A stretch of DNA of 7,070 bases, taken from Syntrophorhabdus sp. Its GTDB lineage: Bacteria > Desulfobacterota > BSN033 > UBA1163. Positions 1 to 6,562 of this stretch are shown piece after piece. The stretch covers positions 1-7,070 of the forward strand of contig DYHU01000204.1 in assembly GCA_020724025.1 (NCBI GenBank), read 5' to 3'. The notes beneath the pieces are model-generated. The model was given only the letters and a program-made list of their open reading frames with translations, ran no database searches and was not told where the DNA came from. The position numbers were made by a program, and so were the translations under genes. The stretch's first letter is position 1. Each line of letters opens with the position of its first letter.

Positions 1-268
1 CCAATTCGGAAGCATCTCCAAAAATGTGATGACAGAATGGACTCCAGAGAGGGGCAGGCGGACCAGACTTCGAAATCTTTAGGATTGCGGGTCATTAGAA
101 GTTTAAGGGAAACTTTCGTGGTCAATGAAAATGAGGTTTTTATTGGTCTTGGAACCTCTGGGACCAATCCTTAAGCGGTGCCGCCCTAAATCTTTCTTCG
201 CTGGCCCGCCTACCCCTCTCTGGATTTGATATCCCAATGGGTTTCTATCACAGGAAAAGAGATGCTTG
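1..268. repeat. Long imperfect palindrome (fold-back element), left end cut by window
   Basis: This 5' stretch has no recognisable gene; its two halves are diverged inverted copies of each other, centred near position 134. Arms that can be matched by eye: 10-18 (AAGCATCTC) with 259-267; TGTGAT near 26-31 with its complement near 247-252; 44-66 with 201-223, where 21 of 23 positions pair; and a central stem 120-131 with 137-148 around the loop TGAGG, which needs three G-T wobbles. Between these blocks the arms align only with indels. The bases at 1-9 still resemble the right arm beyond 268, so the repeat probably continues to the left of the window. Reading frame is not kept between the arms (in phase around 10-30, shifted around 44-66), which points to DNA or RNA structure rather than a duplicated gene. 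It could be a decayed MITE-like element or a structured RNA. The palindrome is directly visible; its nature is unknown. Confidence 0.7.
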
Positions 269-285
269 CCCCAATTCTCATGGGA

Positions 286-314
286 TTGACTAAAGAAGGC
301 GGGCATAGTATAAA
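286..314 (+). promoter_or_regulatory. Sigma70-type promoter for glmU
   Basis: TTGACT at 286-291 matches the -35 consensus TTGACA at five of six bases. After exactly 17 bases, TATAAA at 309-314 matches the -10 consensus TATAAT at five of six. Transcription would start near 321, giving a leader of roughly 28 nt before the glmU start codon. It lies just outside the right arm of the upstream palindrome. No other hexamer pair in the window is as good. This is a prediction from sequence only. Confidence 0.6.
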
Positions 315-334
315 TTTATAGAATTCCTTTGTTT

Positions 335-351
335 TAAGGATTAAAAAATTG
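335..351 (+). promoter_or_regulatory. Ribosome binding site and TTG start of glmU
   Basis: TAAGGA at 335-340 is a recognisable Shine-Dalgarno sequence, eight bases before TTG at 349-351. The first in-frame ATG downstream encodes residue 17, inside the nucleotide-binding loop LAAGKGTRM, so it cannot be the start. The TTG places the loop at residues 9-17, as expected for the family. Confidence 0.75.
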
Positions 352-1758
352 GAAAATATCGCCACCATCATTCTTGCGGCGGGGAAGGGGACCCGGATGA
401 AATCGGATCTGGTGAAGGTCCTTCATCCCCTGCTTGGCCTCCCCATGCTCTCCTATCCCATCAATCTTTCCCTGAATGAAATCAACGCCGAAAAGACGAT
501 TGTGGTCGTGGGTCATCAGGCGGATCAGATTAAGAAGAAGTTTGAAGATTCTCGAATCGAATTTGTCCTTCAGGATGAACAGTTAGGCACGGGACATGCG
601 GTCTTACAAGCCCTTCCCCTCCTTCAAGGATTTACAGGGACGGCGCTCATCCTCTGTGGCGATGTCCCTCTGGTGAAGGCGGAGACGCTCCGGTCTTTTA
701 TCGATACCTTTTCGGGAAATGATTCCACACTTGCCGTGCTGACCGCCGTGGTGAAAGACCCTTACGGATATGGCCGGATCGTCCGGAATCAGGCAGGTTG
801 GCTGGAAAAGATTGTGGAAGAGAAGGATGCTCTGGATGAGGAGAGACTGATCCGGGAGATCAATACGGGGATCTTCTGTGTGAGATCTTCCTTTCTGATG
901 GAAGGACTCAAAGAGATCGGAAAGGAGAATGCCCAGGGCGAATACTATCTGACCGATCTGGTCGGGGTGGCGAGGAAGAGGGATTTGAGATGTTCCGCCC
1001 ACATGGTCGCTGATCCGGTGGAGGTGATGGGAATCAATACCCGGGTCGATCTGGCTATGGCCGCCGAAACGCTCAGGCAAGAGAAGGTAAATGAGTTGAT
1101 GCTCTCGGGTGTGACCATCATCGATCCCAGAACGACGTATGTGGACAGAACCGTGGAAATAGGGAAGGATACAACCCTCTATCCGAATTGTACTCTCCAG
1201 GGAAGAACCCGGATCGGGGAGCGATGTGTCATTGAACCAAACGCAAAGATTTCGGATTCGGTCATCGGCAGCGGGGTGACCATTCGCTCCAGCTCTGTGA
1301 TCACAGAGAGCAAGATCGATGACGGTGCTTCCATCGGTCCCTTTGCCCACCTGAGACCCCTGAGCGAGGTGAAGACCAGAGCGGAAATCGGTAACTTCGT
1401 AGAGGTGAAGAAGTCGGTTATCGGTAAAGGTTCCAAGGCAAACCACCTGGCCTATATCGGAGACTCCCTGGTGGGCGAGGAGGTCAACATCGGCGCAGGG
1501 ACCATCACCTGCAACTATGATGGATATGAGAAACATCAGACGATCATCGGCGACCGAGTCTTTGTGGGATCGAATGTGGAACTGGTGGCTCCCGTCAAAG
1601 TGGGGAGTCGATCCTCTATCGGCGCCGGCACCACCGTGACGAAGGATGTTCCGGAAGGGGCGCTCGCCATCGGCCGGATAAAGCAGATGAACATCCGGGG
1701 GTGGAGTAAGAAGATGGAGCTTCACCATAAGAAGAGCAGAAAGAAGAAGGGTTTATGA
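349..1758 (+). CDS. glmU: Bifunctional GlmU: GlcNAc-1-P uridyltransferase / GlcN-1-P acetyltransferase
   Basis: This cytoplasmic enzyme acetylates glucosamine-1-phosphate with acetyl-CoA, then joins the GlcNAc-1-P to UTP to make UDP-GlcNAc. The N-terminal pyrophosphorylase domain (about 1-230) shows LAAGKGTRM at 9-17, K23 of KSDLVKVLH, D105 of CGDVPL, GYGRI, EINTGIF and N230 of GINTR. The C-terminal half (about 255-450) is a left-handed beta-helix of hexapeptide repeats. Its acetyltransferase residues are all present: R336, K354, H366 of KANHLAY, Y369, N389 and K395 of the NYDG loop. These line up with E. coli R333, K351, H363, Y366, N386 and K392 at a constant offset of three. At 469 residues it is slightly longer than E. 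coli GlmU (456) and ends in a Lys/Arg-rich tail. The V in KSDLVKVLH replaces the more usual P. It is complete, starts at TTG behind its own predicted promoter, and is followed by glmS after 365 bp of repeats. Confidence 0.97.
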   Translation: MENIATIILAAGKGTRMKSDLVKVLHPLLGLPMLSYPINLSLNEINAEKTIVVVGHQADQIKKKFEDSRIEFVLQDEQLGTGHAVLQALPLLQGFTGTALILCGDVPLVKAETLRSFIDTFSGNDSTLAVLTAVVKDPYGYGRIVRNQAGWLEKIVEEKDALDEERLIREINTGIFCVRSSFLMEGLKEIGKENAQGEYYLTDLVGVARKRDLRCSAHMVADPVEVMGINTRVDLAMAAETLRQEKVNELMLSGVTIIDPRTTYVDRTVEIGKDTTLYPNCTLQGRTRIGERCVIEPNAKISDSVIGSGVTIRSSSVITESKIDDGASIGPFAHLRPLSEVKTRAEIGNFVEVKKSVIGKGSKANHLAYIGDSLVGEEVNIGAGTITCNYDGYEKHQTIIGDRVFVGSNVELVAPVKVGSRSSIGAGTTVTKDVPEGALAIGRIKQMNIRGWSKKMELHHKKSRKKKGL

Positions 1759-1759
1759 T

Positions 1760-1789
1760 ATTTTAACCATTTATAGAAATGGTTAAAAT
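1760..1789. repeat. Perfect 13-bp AT-rich hairpin immediately after glmU
   Basis: ATTTTAACCATTT at 1760-1772 and its exact complement at 1777-1789 enclose a four-base loop, ATAG, starting one base after the glmU stop codon. It could stabilise or end the glmU mRNA. However, only three stem pairs are G-C or C-G equivalents near the centre, and no run of T follows, so it is not a typical intrinsic terminator. It may instead be the outermost part of the repeat cluster that fills this gap. Confidence 0.75.
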
Positions 1790-1868
1790 GAAATGCAAAG
1801 TGCAAATTTTAAATTGCAAAATGTTTGAATTGTTTCTATACACAGCGTCATTAATCACAACAAAGCAA

Positions 1869-2031
1869 GTCATTCCCGTGAAAACGGGAATCCAGACGCC
1901 GTCCCCCGTATCAAGTACGGGGCAGGCTCTGCGAAAGCAGGGAACCATAAACATCTGGGTTCCTGTTTTCACAGGAAACCCTGGATTCCTGCTGGAGTTT
2001 ACCCCGTACTCTGTTACGGGGCAGGAATGAC
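1869..2031. repeat. 163-bp interspersed palindromic element with GTCATTCC ends (MITE/REP-like)
   Basis: The element begins with GTCATTCC (1869-1876) and ends with the complement GGAATGAC (2024-2031). Inside are several hairpins: 1872-1879 with 1884-1891; CCCCGTA 1904-1910 with TACGGGG 1916-1922; CTGC 1929-1932 with GCAG 1937-1940; TTCCTGT 1960-1966 with ACAGGAA 1971-1977; and CCCCGTA 2002-2008 with TACGGGG 2015-2021. Both CCCCGTA hairpins are followed by CAGG. Repeats with GTCATTCCCG ends and CCCCGTA cores are, to my knowledge, common in intergenic DNA of several environmental bacterial lineages. It encodes no transposase, so any movement would need help from elsewhere. Short open frames through it give peptides such as VIPVKTGIQ, which are typical false gene calls from such repeats. 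Confidence 0.8.
1872..1891. repeat. dRS3-like 20-bp palindrome ATTCCC-N8-GGGAAT
   Basis: This hairpin fits the pattern ATTCCC, eight bases, GGGAAT. That is the consensus of the Neisseria dRS3 repeat, known as an integration site for filamentous phage. Here the stem extends to eight pairs with a GAAA loop. The match is at motif level only; the flanking genes do not suggest Neisseria, so this is probably resemblance or a shared repeat design rather than a phage attachment site. Confidence 0.55.
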
Positions 2032-2078
2032 AGAAATTCGCCTTTTCAGACTTTTTACGAGACCATCATTTTGCAATT

Positions 2079-2098
2079 TGCCTGTCTGCCGACAGGCA
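2079..2098 (+). promoter_or_regulatory. Hairpin just upstream of the glmS ribosome binding site
   Basis: TGCCTGTC at 2079-2086 and GACAGGCA at 2091-2098 form a perfect eight-pair stem around the loop TGCC, followed by GGCAGTTTTAAA. It ends 13 bases before the GAGGAG ribosome binding site of glmS. The stem plus a short T run resembles a weak terminator or attenuator, but the T run has only four bases. It may simply be another copy of an interspersed hairpin. A regulatory role is inference. Confidence 0.5.
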
Positions 2099-2123
2099 GG
2101 CAGTTTTAAATGAGGAGTAAAGC

Positions 2124-3953
2124 ATGTGTGGCATTGTCGGATATGTCGGCTCGAGGAAAACCGCTGAAGTCCTCATGGATGGATTGAAAAGACTTGAGTA
2201 CCGGGGATACGACTCCGCAGGCATTGCGGTCTTTCATAAGGGGAAGATCGAGATCCGGAGGAGAGTGGGTAAGTTGACCAATCTTGAAGAATTGGTCGGA
2301 AATGAGACCTTCGATGGGACGGTGGGGATTGGCCACACCCGGTGGGCCACCCATGGGAGGCCCTCCGATGAAAATGCCCATCCCCATAAAGCAGGAAGAG
2401 TTGCTGTCATCCATAATGGAATCATTGAGAACCACCTTCCCCTCAGGGAGGCACTCAAGAGGAAAGGCCGTATTTTCAGTTCCGAAACGGATACGGAGAT
2501 CATCTGCCACCTGATCGATGAATTCATTGAAGAGGGCTATTCCCCGCTCGATGCCGTTAAAACAGCTCTGAGTAAGGTTCAAGGCTCTTATGCGCTGGGA
2601 ATCCTTTTTGAAGGGGATGAGAAGCGCTTGATCGCTGCCCGGAAGGAAAGCCCTCTGGTGATCGGCCTTGGAGAAGGAGAATATTTTATCGCTTCCGATA
2701 TCCCTCCGATCCTTCCCTATACCCGGGATTTTATCTTTATGGAGGACGGGGAAGTGGCCCACCTCTCTCCGGAGGGGGTCAGGGTCTTCGATGCCAGAGG
2801 GAACAAGGTTTCGAAGGAACCGAAGCGGGTAAACTGGAACCCCCTCATGGCTGAAAAGGGAGGCTTTAAACATTTCATGCTCAAAGAGATCTTTGAACAG
2901 CCCAGGGCAGTGATCGATACCATCCGGGGCCGCCTCTCAGAGGAGAAGGGCGATGTCCTCCTCGAAGGAGTCCATCTGGACGCCGCAGTTCTAAAAAGGA
3001 TTCGGCGGATCTGCCTCATTGCCTGTGGCACCTCTTATCATGCGGCCCTGGTGGGGAAATTTCTGATCGAGGGGCTCTGCCGGATTCCGGTGGAGGCCGA
3101 TATCGGTTCTGAGTTCCGGTATCGAAATCCGATCCTCGGAAACGATACGCTTCTGGTGGCCATCTCCCAATCCGGGGAGACGGCTGATACCCTCGCTGCA
3201 TTGAGGGAAGGGAAGAGGCAGGGAGCAATGACCCTTGCCATCTGCAATGTGGTGGAGTCGAGCCTGGCAAGGGATTCCGATCATGTCATTTATACTCATG
3301 CCGGTCCTGAGATCGGTGTGGCCTCGACCAAAACCTTTGTCACCCAGATGATCATCCTCTTTCTTCTTGCTCTTCGGATGGGGAGAGAACTGGGCATTCT
3401 TTCTCATCAGGACGGGAGAGGATTGATTGAGGAATTGGTCAGGATTCCTCATCTGATGGAGGAGATACTCAAATCTTCAAAACAGGTGCTTGAGATTGCC
3501 AGAAAGTACCTTCCCGCCAGGGATTTCCTCTATCTCGGAAGGGGGATCAACTATCCCATCGCATTGGAGGGGGCATTAAAGTTAAAAGAGATCTCGTATA
3601 TCCATGCCGAAGGCTATCCGGCCGGCGAGATGAAACATGGCCCCATTGCCTTGATTGACCGGGAGATGCCCGTTGTCGTTCTTGCCACGCGGAACGACGT
3701 TTATGAGAAGGTGGTCTCCAATATCGAGCAGGTGAGGGCAAGGGAAGGGAAGGTCATAGCCCTTGTCTCTCAATCCGACAGAGAGATCATCCAGAAGGTG
3801 GACGATATTCTCTTCATTCCTGAGACCCATCCTTTCCTGACCCCGATTCTGCTCACCCTTCCCCTTCAGCTCCTGGCTTACTATATGGCTGATTTAAAAG
3901 GCACGGATGTGGATCAGCCCAGAAACCTGGCCAAGAGTGTGACGGTGGAATAG
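2124..3953 (+). CDS. glmS: Glutamine-fructose-6-phosphate aminotransferase (isomerizing), GlmS
   Basis: GlmS makes glucosamine-6-phosphate from fructose-6-phosphate and glutamine, the committed step towards UDP-GlcNAc, in the cytoplasm. The glutaminase domain (about 1-220) starts MCGIVGYVG, with Cys2 becoming the N-terminal nucleophile after Met removal. It also has [10 protein letters not shown] at 24-33, RWATHG at 73-78, N98-G99 and D123. Two sugar-isomerase (SIS) domains follow (about 290-420 and 460-600). They contain CGTS at 301-304, SQSGET at 348-353, E489, K504, H505 and the C-terminal K604 in AKSVTVE, matching E. coli E488, K503, H504 and K603 after allowing for Met. The length of 609 residues equals the E. 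coli protein. A good GAGGAG site at 2112-2117 sits six bases before the ATG. No glmS ribozyme could be recognised upstream. It is complete, and it works two steps before GlmU in the same pathway. Confidence 0.98.
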   Translation: MCGIVGYVGSRKTAEVLMDGLKRLEYRGYDSAGIAVFHKGKIEIRRRVGKLTNLEELVGNETFDGTVGIGHTRWATHGRPSDENAHPHKAGRVAVIHNGIIENHLPLREALKRKGRIFSSETDTEIICHLIDEFIEEGYSPLDAVKTALSKVQGSYALGILFEGDEKRLIAARKESPLVIGLGEGEYFIASDIPPILPYTRDFIFMEDGEVAHLSPEGVRVFDARGNKVSKEPKRVNWNPLMAEKGGFKHFMLKEIFEQPRAVIDTIRGRLSEEKGDVLLEGVHLDAAVLKRIRRICLIACGTSYHAALVGKFLIEGLCRIPVEADIGSEFRYRNPILGNDTLLVAISQSGETADTLAALREGKRQGAMTLAICNVVESSLARDSDHVIYTHAGPEIGVASTKTFVTQMIILFLLALRMGRELGILSHQDGRGLIEELVRIPHLMEEILKSSKQVLEIARKYLPARDFLYLGRGINYPIALEGALKLKEISYIHAEGYPAGEMKHGPIALIDREMPVVVLATRNDVYEKVVSNIEQVRAREGKVIALVSQSDREIIQKVDDILFIPETHPFLTPILLTLPLQLLAYYMADLKGTDVDQPRNLAKSVTVE

Positions 3954-4027
3954 AAATGTCGAGCCTTTCCGTTGTAAAATTGAAATGTTCTTGGAGTGCG
4001 GATCTTCTTAGCCCGTGGGATTTCATG

Positions 4028-4141
4028 AATGTCAAAGTTCAAAGTTCAAATCAAGTTCAAATTTCAAAGTCCAAATGACGACTACTTTGGCATTAGGTAA
4101 TTTGTCATTGAATTGACATTTGGACTTGGACATTTGACATT
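4028..4141. repeat. A/T-rich palindromic element between glmS and the helicase gene
   Basis: The outer ends AATGTCAAA (4028-4036) and TTTGACATT (4133-4141) are exact complements, as are the inner arms AAGTCCAAATG (4067-4077) and its complement at 4117-4127. The left arm is built from repeats of the word AGTTCAAA. The unpaired centre is about 4078-4116. The 74 bases between the glmS stop and this element show no gene or clear terminator. The right arm ends ten bases before the helicase ATG, so it would lie in that gene's leader. It shares sequence words with the element at 6419-6546. Confidence 0.75.
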
Positions 4142-4151
4142 TACTAAAAAG

Positions 4152-6407
4152 ATGTCTCTGCTCAACGATCTCAATCCGGCTCAAAGAAAAGCGGTCCTCG
4201 AAACAGAGGGATCCCTTTTAGTCTTTGCAGGCGCCGGTAGTGGAAAGACCCGGGTCCTCACCTACCGCATCGCCTACCTTATTCGCGAGAAAGGGGTTTC
4301 CCCCCGGAATATTTTCGCCGTCACCTTTACCAACAAGGCCGCCGATGAGATGCGGGAGAGGGTGGAGCATCTTCTCGGGGGTTCTGCGAAAGGGATATGG
4401 ATCTCCACCTTTCACTCCGCCTGTGCCCGTATCCTGAGACAGCACATCGACCGTTTAGGGTTTGGAAGGAACTTTGTCATCTACGATGAGGATGACCAGG
4501 AACGGCACCTCAGGGCCGTGATGAAAGAGATGGAATTGGACTTCAAGATGTTTCACCCCAGGGCCATGCAGTCCTCGATCGACCGGCTGAAGAACGAAGG
4601 GGTCACGCCGGATCAATTCCGGCCCTCCCAGTTCAACATCTTTGAGAAGAGATTGGCTCTCGTCTATCAAAGGTATCAGGAAGATCTTCGTCGAAATAAC
4701 GGGGTCGACTTCGGAGATCTCCTCCTCTTTGTGACCCTTCTCTTCGGGAAGTTTCCGGACGTCCTAATGTCTTATCAAAACCTCTGCCAATATGTGATGG
4801 TGGATGAATTTCAGGATACGAACCTCATCCAGTATCAACTGATCCGGCGGCTGGTGGAGAGGCATCGGAATATCTGTGTCGTCGGGGATGATGACCAGTC
4901 GATCTACCGGTGGAGGGGAGCGGAGGTGGGAAATATCTTAAATTTCGAGAGAGACTTCCCGGGGACAAAGGTGATCACCCTGGAGCAGAACTACCGCTCC
5001 ACTCAACATATCCTCCAGGCGGCCAATCATGTGGTCAGGAAAAACCGTTCAAGAAAAGAGAAGGTTCTCTGGACGGAAAATCCGGAAGGGGAGCTCCTCA
5101 CCTTCTATGTGGCGGAGGACGAGGCGGATGAGGCGCGTTTTGTCGTCCGGAAGATTGCAGGGCATGTCCATCCCTCTTTTCCGGGAGACCCGGGAGGTCC
5201 CGGCAGGCACTATCGCGATATCGCCGTCTTCTACAGGATCAATGCCCAATCCCGCGCCATCGAAGAGGAGCTGGTCAAACATCAGATCCCTTATACGATC
5301 GTGGGAGGGTTGAAATTTTACGAGCGGAAAGAGATCAAAGACATCCTGGCTTATCTGAAGCTGATTGCCAATCCATCGGATGGGATCAGCCTGAAGAGGA
5401 TCATCAATCATCCCCCAAGAGGGATCGGAGAGAAGACAATGGAGAGGATCACAGTCTTCTCAAGAGAGAGGGCCCTTCCCCTCTATGAGGGAATGAAAGA
5501 GGGGCTGAAAGAAGATTGGCTTCCTCCCGGCGTCCGGGAAAGGATCGGAGGATTTATCCATCTGATCGAAGAGTTTCGTCAGGAAGCCAAGACCCTCTCC
5601 CTCAGTCAGTTGACCCTGGCCCTCCTTGCCAGGACAGGATACCTCGAACGGTTGAGAGAAGAAGGGACGGACGAGGCCCTTTCGAGGGTTGAGAATATCG
5701 ATGAGCTGGTCAATGTGTTGACCGAACTTGAACGGGGGGAGGAAGAAGTTTCTCTGGAGACCTTTCTGGACAGGGTATCTCTTGTGACCAGTGTGGACCT
5801 TTATGAGGACAAAGAGAATCGGGTCTCCCTGATGACCCTGCATTGTGCTAAGGGCCTGGAGTTTCCCGCCGTCCTCATCGTTGGAATGGAAGAAGGCCTC
5901 CTCCCTCACTACCGGAGGGGTGAGGAGATTGAAGACCTCGAAGAAGAGAGAAGGCTCTGCTATGTGGGGATCACCCGCGCAAAGGGAAAACTCTATCTCT
6001 CACGGGCAGAGAAACGTTCCACCTTTGGCGTGGGCAGGGCGAATCTTGCATCCCGGTTTCTTGACGAACTTCCCTTTGAGTTGATTCAGGTCGAAGAGAA
6101 GGAAAGAAGAATTGAAAGTCTGTTTTCACAGGAAACCTCCTGGTTTGATGATTTCAGCCGGTCCGGAGATGAGATGGATTTCCCGGCACGGGAGAATGGT
6201 ATTTCAGGAAAGGAAGGCGTGGTATGGAGCCCCGAAGGATTTTTCCCCCTCCGGACAGGAATGAGAGTGAGGCATCCCAAGTTCGGCGATGGGAGGGTGA
6301 AATCGATCGAAGGGATGAATGAGGACCAGAAGGCCACCATCGTCTTTAGGACCGAGGGCCCCAAACGGTTGAAAGTGAGATATGCCAATCTGGAAATATT
6401 GGAATAA
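4152..6407 (+). CDS. uvrD: UvrD/PcrA-family superfamily 1A DNA helicase
   Basis: A 3'-5' DNA helicase that uses ATP to unwind DNA in nucleotide excision repair, mismatch repair and clearing of replication blocks. All SF1A motifs are visible: Q motif LNPAQ at 7-11; Walker A AGAGSGKTR at 26-34 with K32; TFTNKAADEM; STFHSACARIL; Walker B VDEFQDTN with D218-E219; GDDDQSIYRWRG at 245-256; LEQNYRST; LMTLHCAKGLEFP with HCAKGLE at 564-570; and CYVGITRA with R609 as the arginine finger. The last about 54 residues (GMRVRHPKFGDGRV to RYANLEIL) are the Tudor-like tail that in PcrA/UvrD contacts RNA polymerase. An open frame reaches back to a TTG at 4113, but those 13 codons lie in the palindromic repeat. 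I prefer ATG 4152, which gives MSLLNDLNPAQ and 751 residues, close to B. subtilis PcrA (739). The ribosome binding site is weak (AAAAAG directly before the ATG). UvrD and PcrA cannot be told apart here. Confidence 0.96.
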   Translation: MSLLNDLNPAQRKAVLETEGSLLVFAGAGSGKTRVLTYRIAYLIREKGVSPRNIFAVTFTNKAADEMRERVEHLLGGSAKGIWISTFHSACARILRQHIDRLGFGRNFVIYDEDDQERHLRAVMKEMELDFKMFHPRAMQSSIDRLKNEGVTPDQFRPSQFNIFEKRLALVYQRYQEDLRRNNGVDFGDLLLFVTLLFGKFPDVLMSYQNLCQYVMVDEFQDTNLIQYQLIRRLVERHRNICVVGDDDQSIYRWRGAEVGNILNFERDFPGTKVITLEQNYRSTQHILQAANHVVRKNRSRKEKVLWTENPEGELLTFYVAEDEADEARFVVRKIAGHVHPSFPGDPGGPGRHYRDIAVFYRINAQSRAIEEELVKHQIPYTIVGGLKFYERKEIKDILAYLKLIANPSDGISLKRIINHPPRGIGEKTMERITVFSRERALPLYEGMKEGLKEDWLPPGVRERIGGFIHLIEEFRQEAKTLSLSQLTLALLARTGYLERLREEGTDEALSRVENIDELVNVLTELERGEEEVSLETFLDRVSLVTSVDLYEDKENRVSLMTLHCAKGLEFPAVLIVGMEEGLLPHYRRGEEIEDLEEERRLCYVGITRAKGKLYLSRAEKRSTFGVGRANLASRFLDELPFELIQVEEKERRIESLFSQETSWFDDFSRSGDEMDFPARENGISGKEGVVWSPEGFFPLRTGMRVRHPKFGDGRVKSIEGMNEDQKATIVFRTEGPKRLKVRYANLEILE

Positions 6408-6418
6408 TGGTAAGCACC

Positions 6419-6546
6419 AAATTCCAAGCACCAAATACCAAATAAGCTCCAATGACCAAAATTCAAAAGTTCAAACAAGTTGTTTTGGTCATTTGGATTT
6501 GAAATTTGGAATTTATTTGGGATTTGTAATTTGAGATTTGGAATTT
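6419..6546. repeat. A/T-rich palindromic element between the helicase and ACT genes
   Basis: The outer ends AAATTCCAA (6419-6427) and TTGGAATTT (6538-6546) are exact complements, as are the inner arms AATGACCAAAA (6451-6461) and its complement at 6483-6493, leaving a 21-base loop. Words such as ACCAAAT, CCAAAT and ATTTGGAATTT recur, and the arms between the matched blocks are similar but of unequal length. It starts 12 bases after the helicase stop and ends just before the ribosome binding site of the next gene, so it fills nearly the whole spacer. Confidence 0.75.
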
Positions 6547-6562
6547 TTCTGATGGAGGCTCT

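Larger units (their letters stand above)
1811..2079. repeat. AT-rich inverted arms enclosing the repeat cluster between glmU and glmS
   Basis: AAATTGCAAAATG at 1811-1823 recurs as its exact reverse complement at 2067-2079. The arms flank the GTCATTCC element. The left arm lies in a longer run of TGCAAA-type words (about 1791-1823). The layout suggests one repeat nested inside another, for example an insertion into an older AT-rich palindrome. Nothing in the gap has a ribosome binding site and convincing codon use, so I see no gene in 1759-2123. Confidence 0.6.

Noticed and set aside
1..174. Plus-strand frame open from the left edge to a TAA at 172-174, as a possible 3' end of an upstream gene
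   Set aside because: The 57 codons show no recognisable C-terminus and run through the centre of the palindrome. A frame this long can be open by chance, so I cannot support a gene.
103..306. Minus-strand open frame of 67 codons upstream of glmU
   Set aside because: It lies inside the long palindrome, has no ribosome binding site, resembles no family I know, and the matching arm does not keep the same frame.
604..1728. Minus-strand open frame of 374 codons opposite glmU
   Set aside because: Shadow of the codon pattern of glmU; no family motifs, and His/Pro/Asp-rich composition typical of antisense frames.
1760..1789. Classical Rho-independent terminator of glmU
   Set aside because: The stem is AT-rich and no T tract follows it, so it is listed as an inverted repeat instead.
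1763..2030. Short open frames on both strands in the glmU-glmS gap (1779-2030 plus, 1763-1972 minus)
   Set aside because: They translate the GTCATTCC repeat element, giving peptides like VIPVKTGIQ that are well-known artefacts of such repeats; no ribosome binding site.
1869..2031. CRISPR array
   Set aside because: The repeated hairpins are unevenly spaced, partly inverted, and lack regular repeat-spacer units.
1759..2123. glmS ribozyme or other known riboswitch upstream of glmS
   Set aside because: The gap is accounted for by palindromic repeats, and I could not recognise the conserved ribozyme core. A covariance search would settle it.
2106..2873. Minus-strand open frame of 255 codons opposite glmS
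   Set aside because: Antisense shadow of a clearly real gene; no motifs or upstream ribosome binding site.
4113..4141. Promoter with -35 TTGACA at 4113-4118 for the helicase gene
   Set aside because: At the right spacing the -10 region reads GACATT, a poor match, and the TTGACA words come from the palindrome itself.
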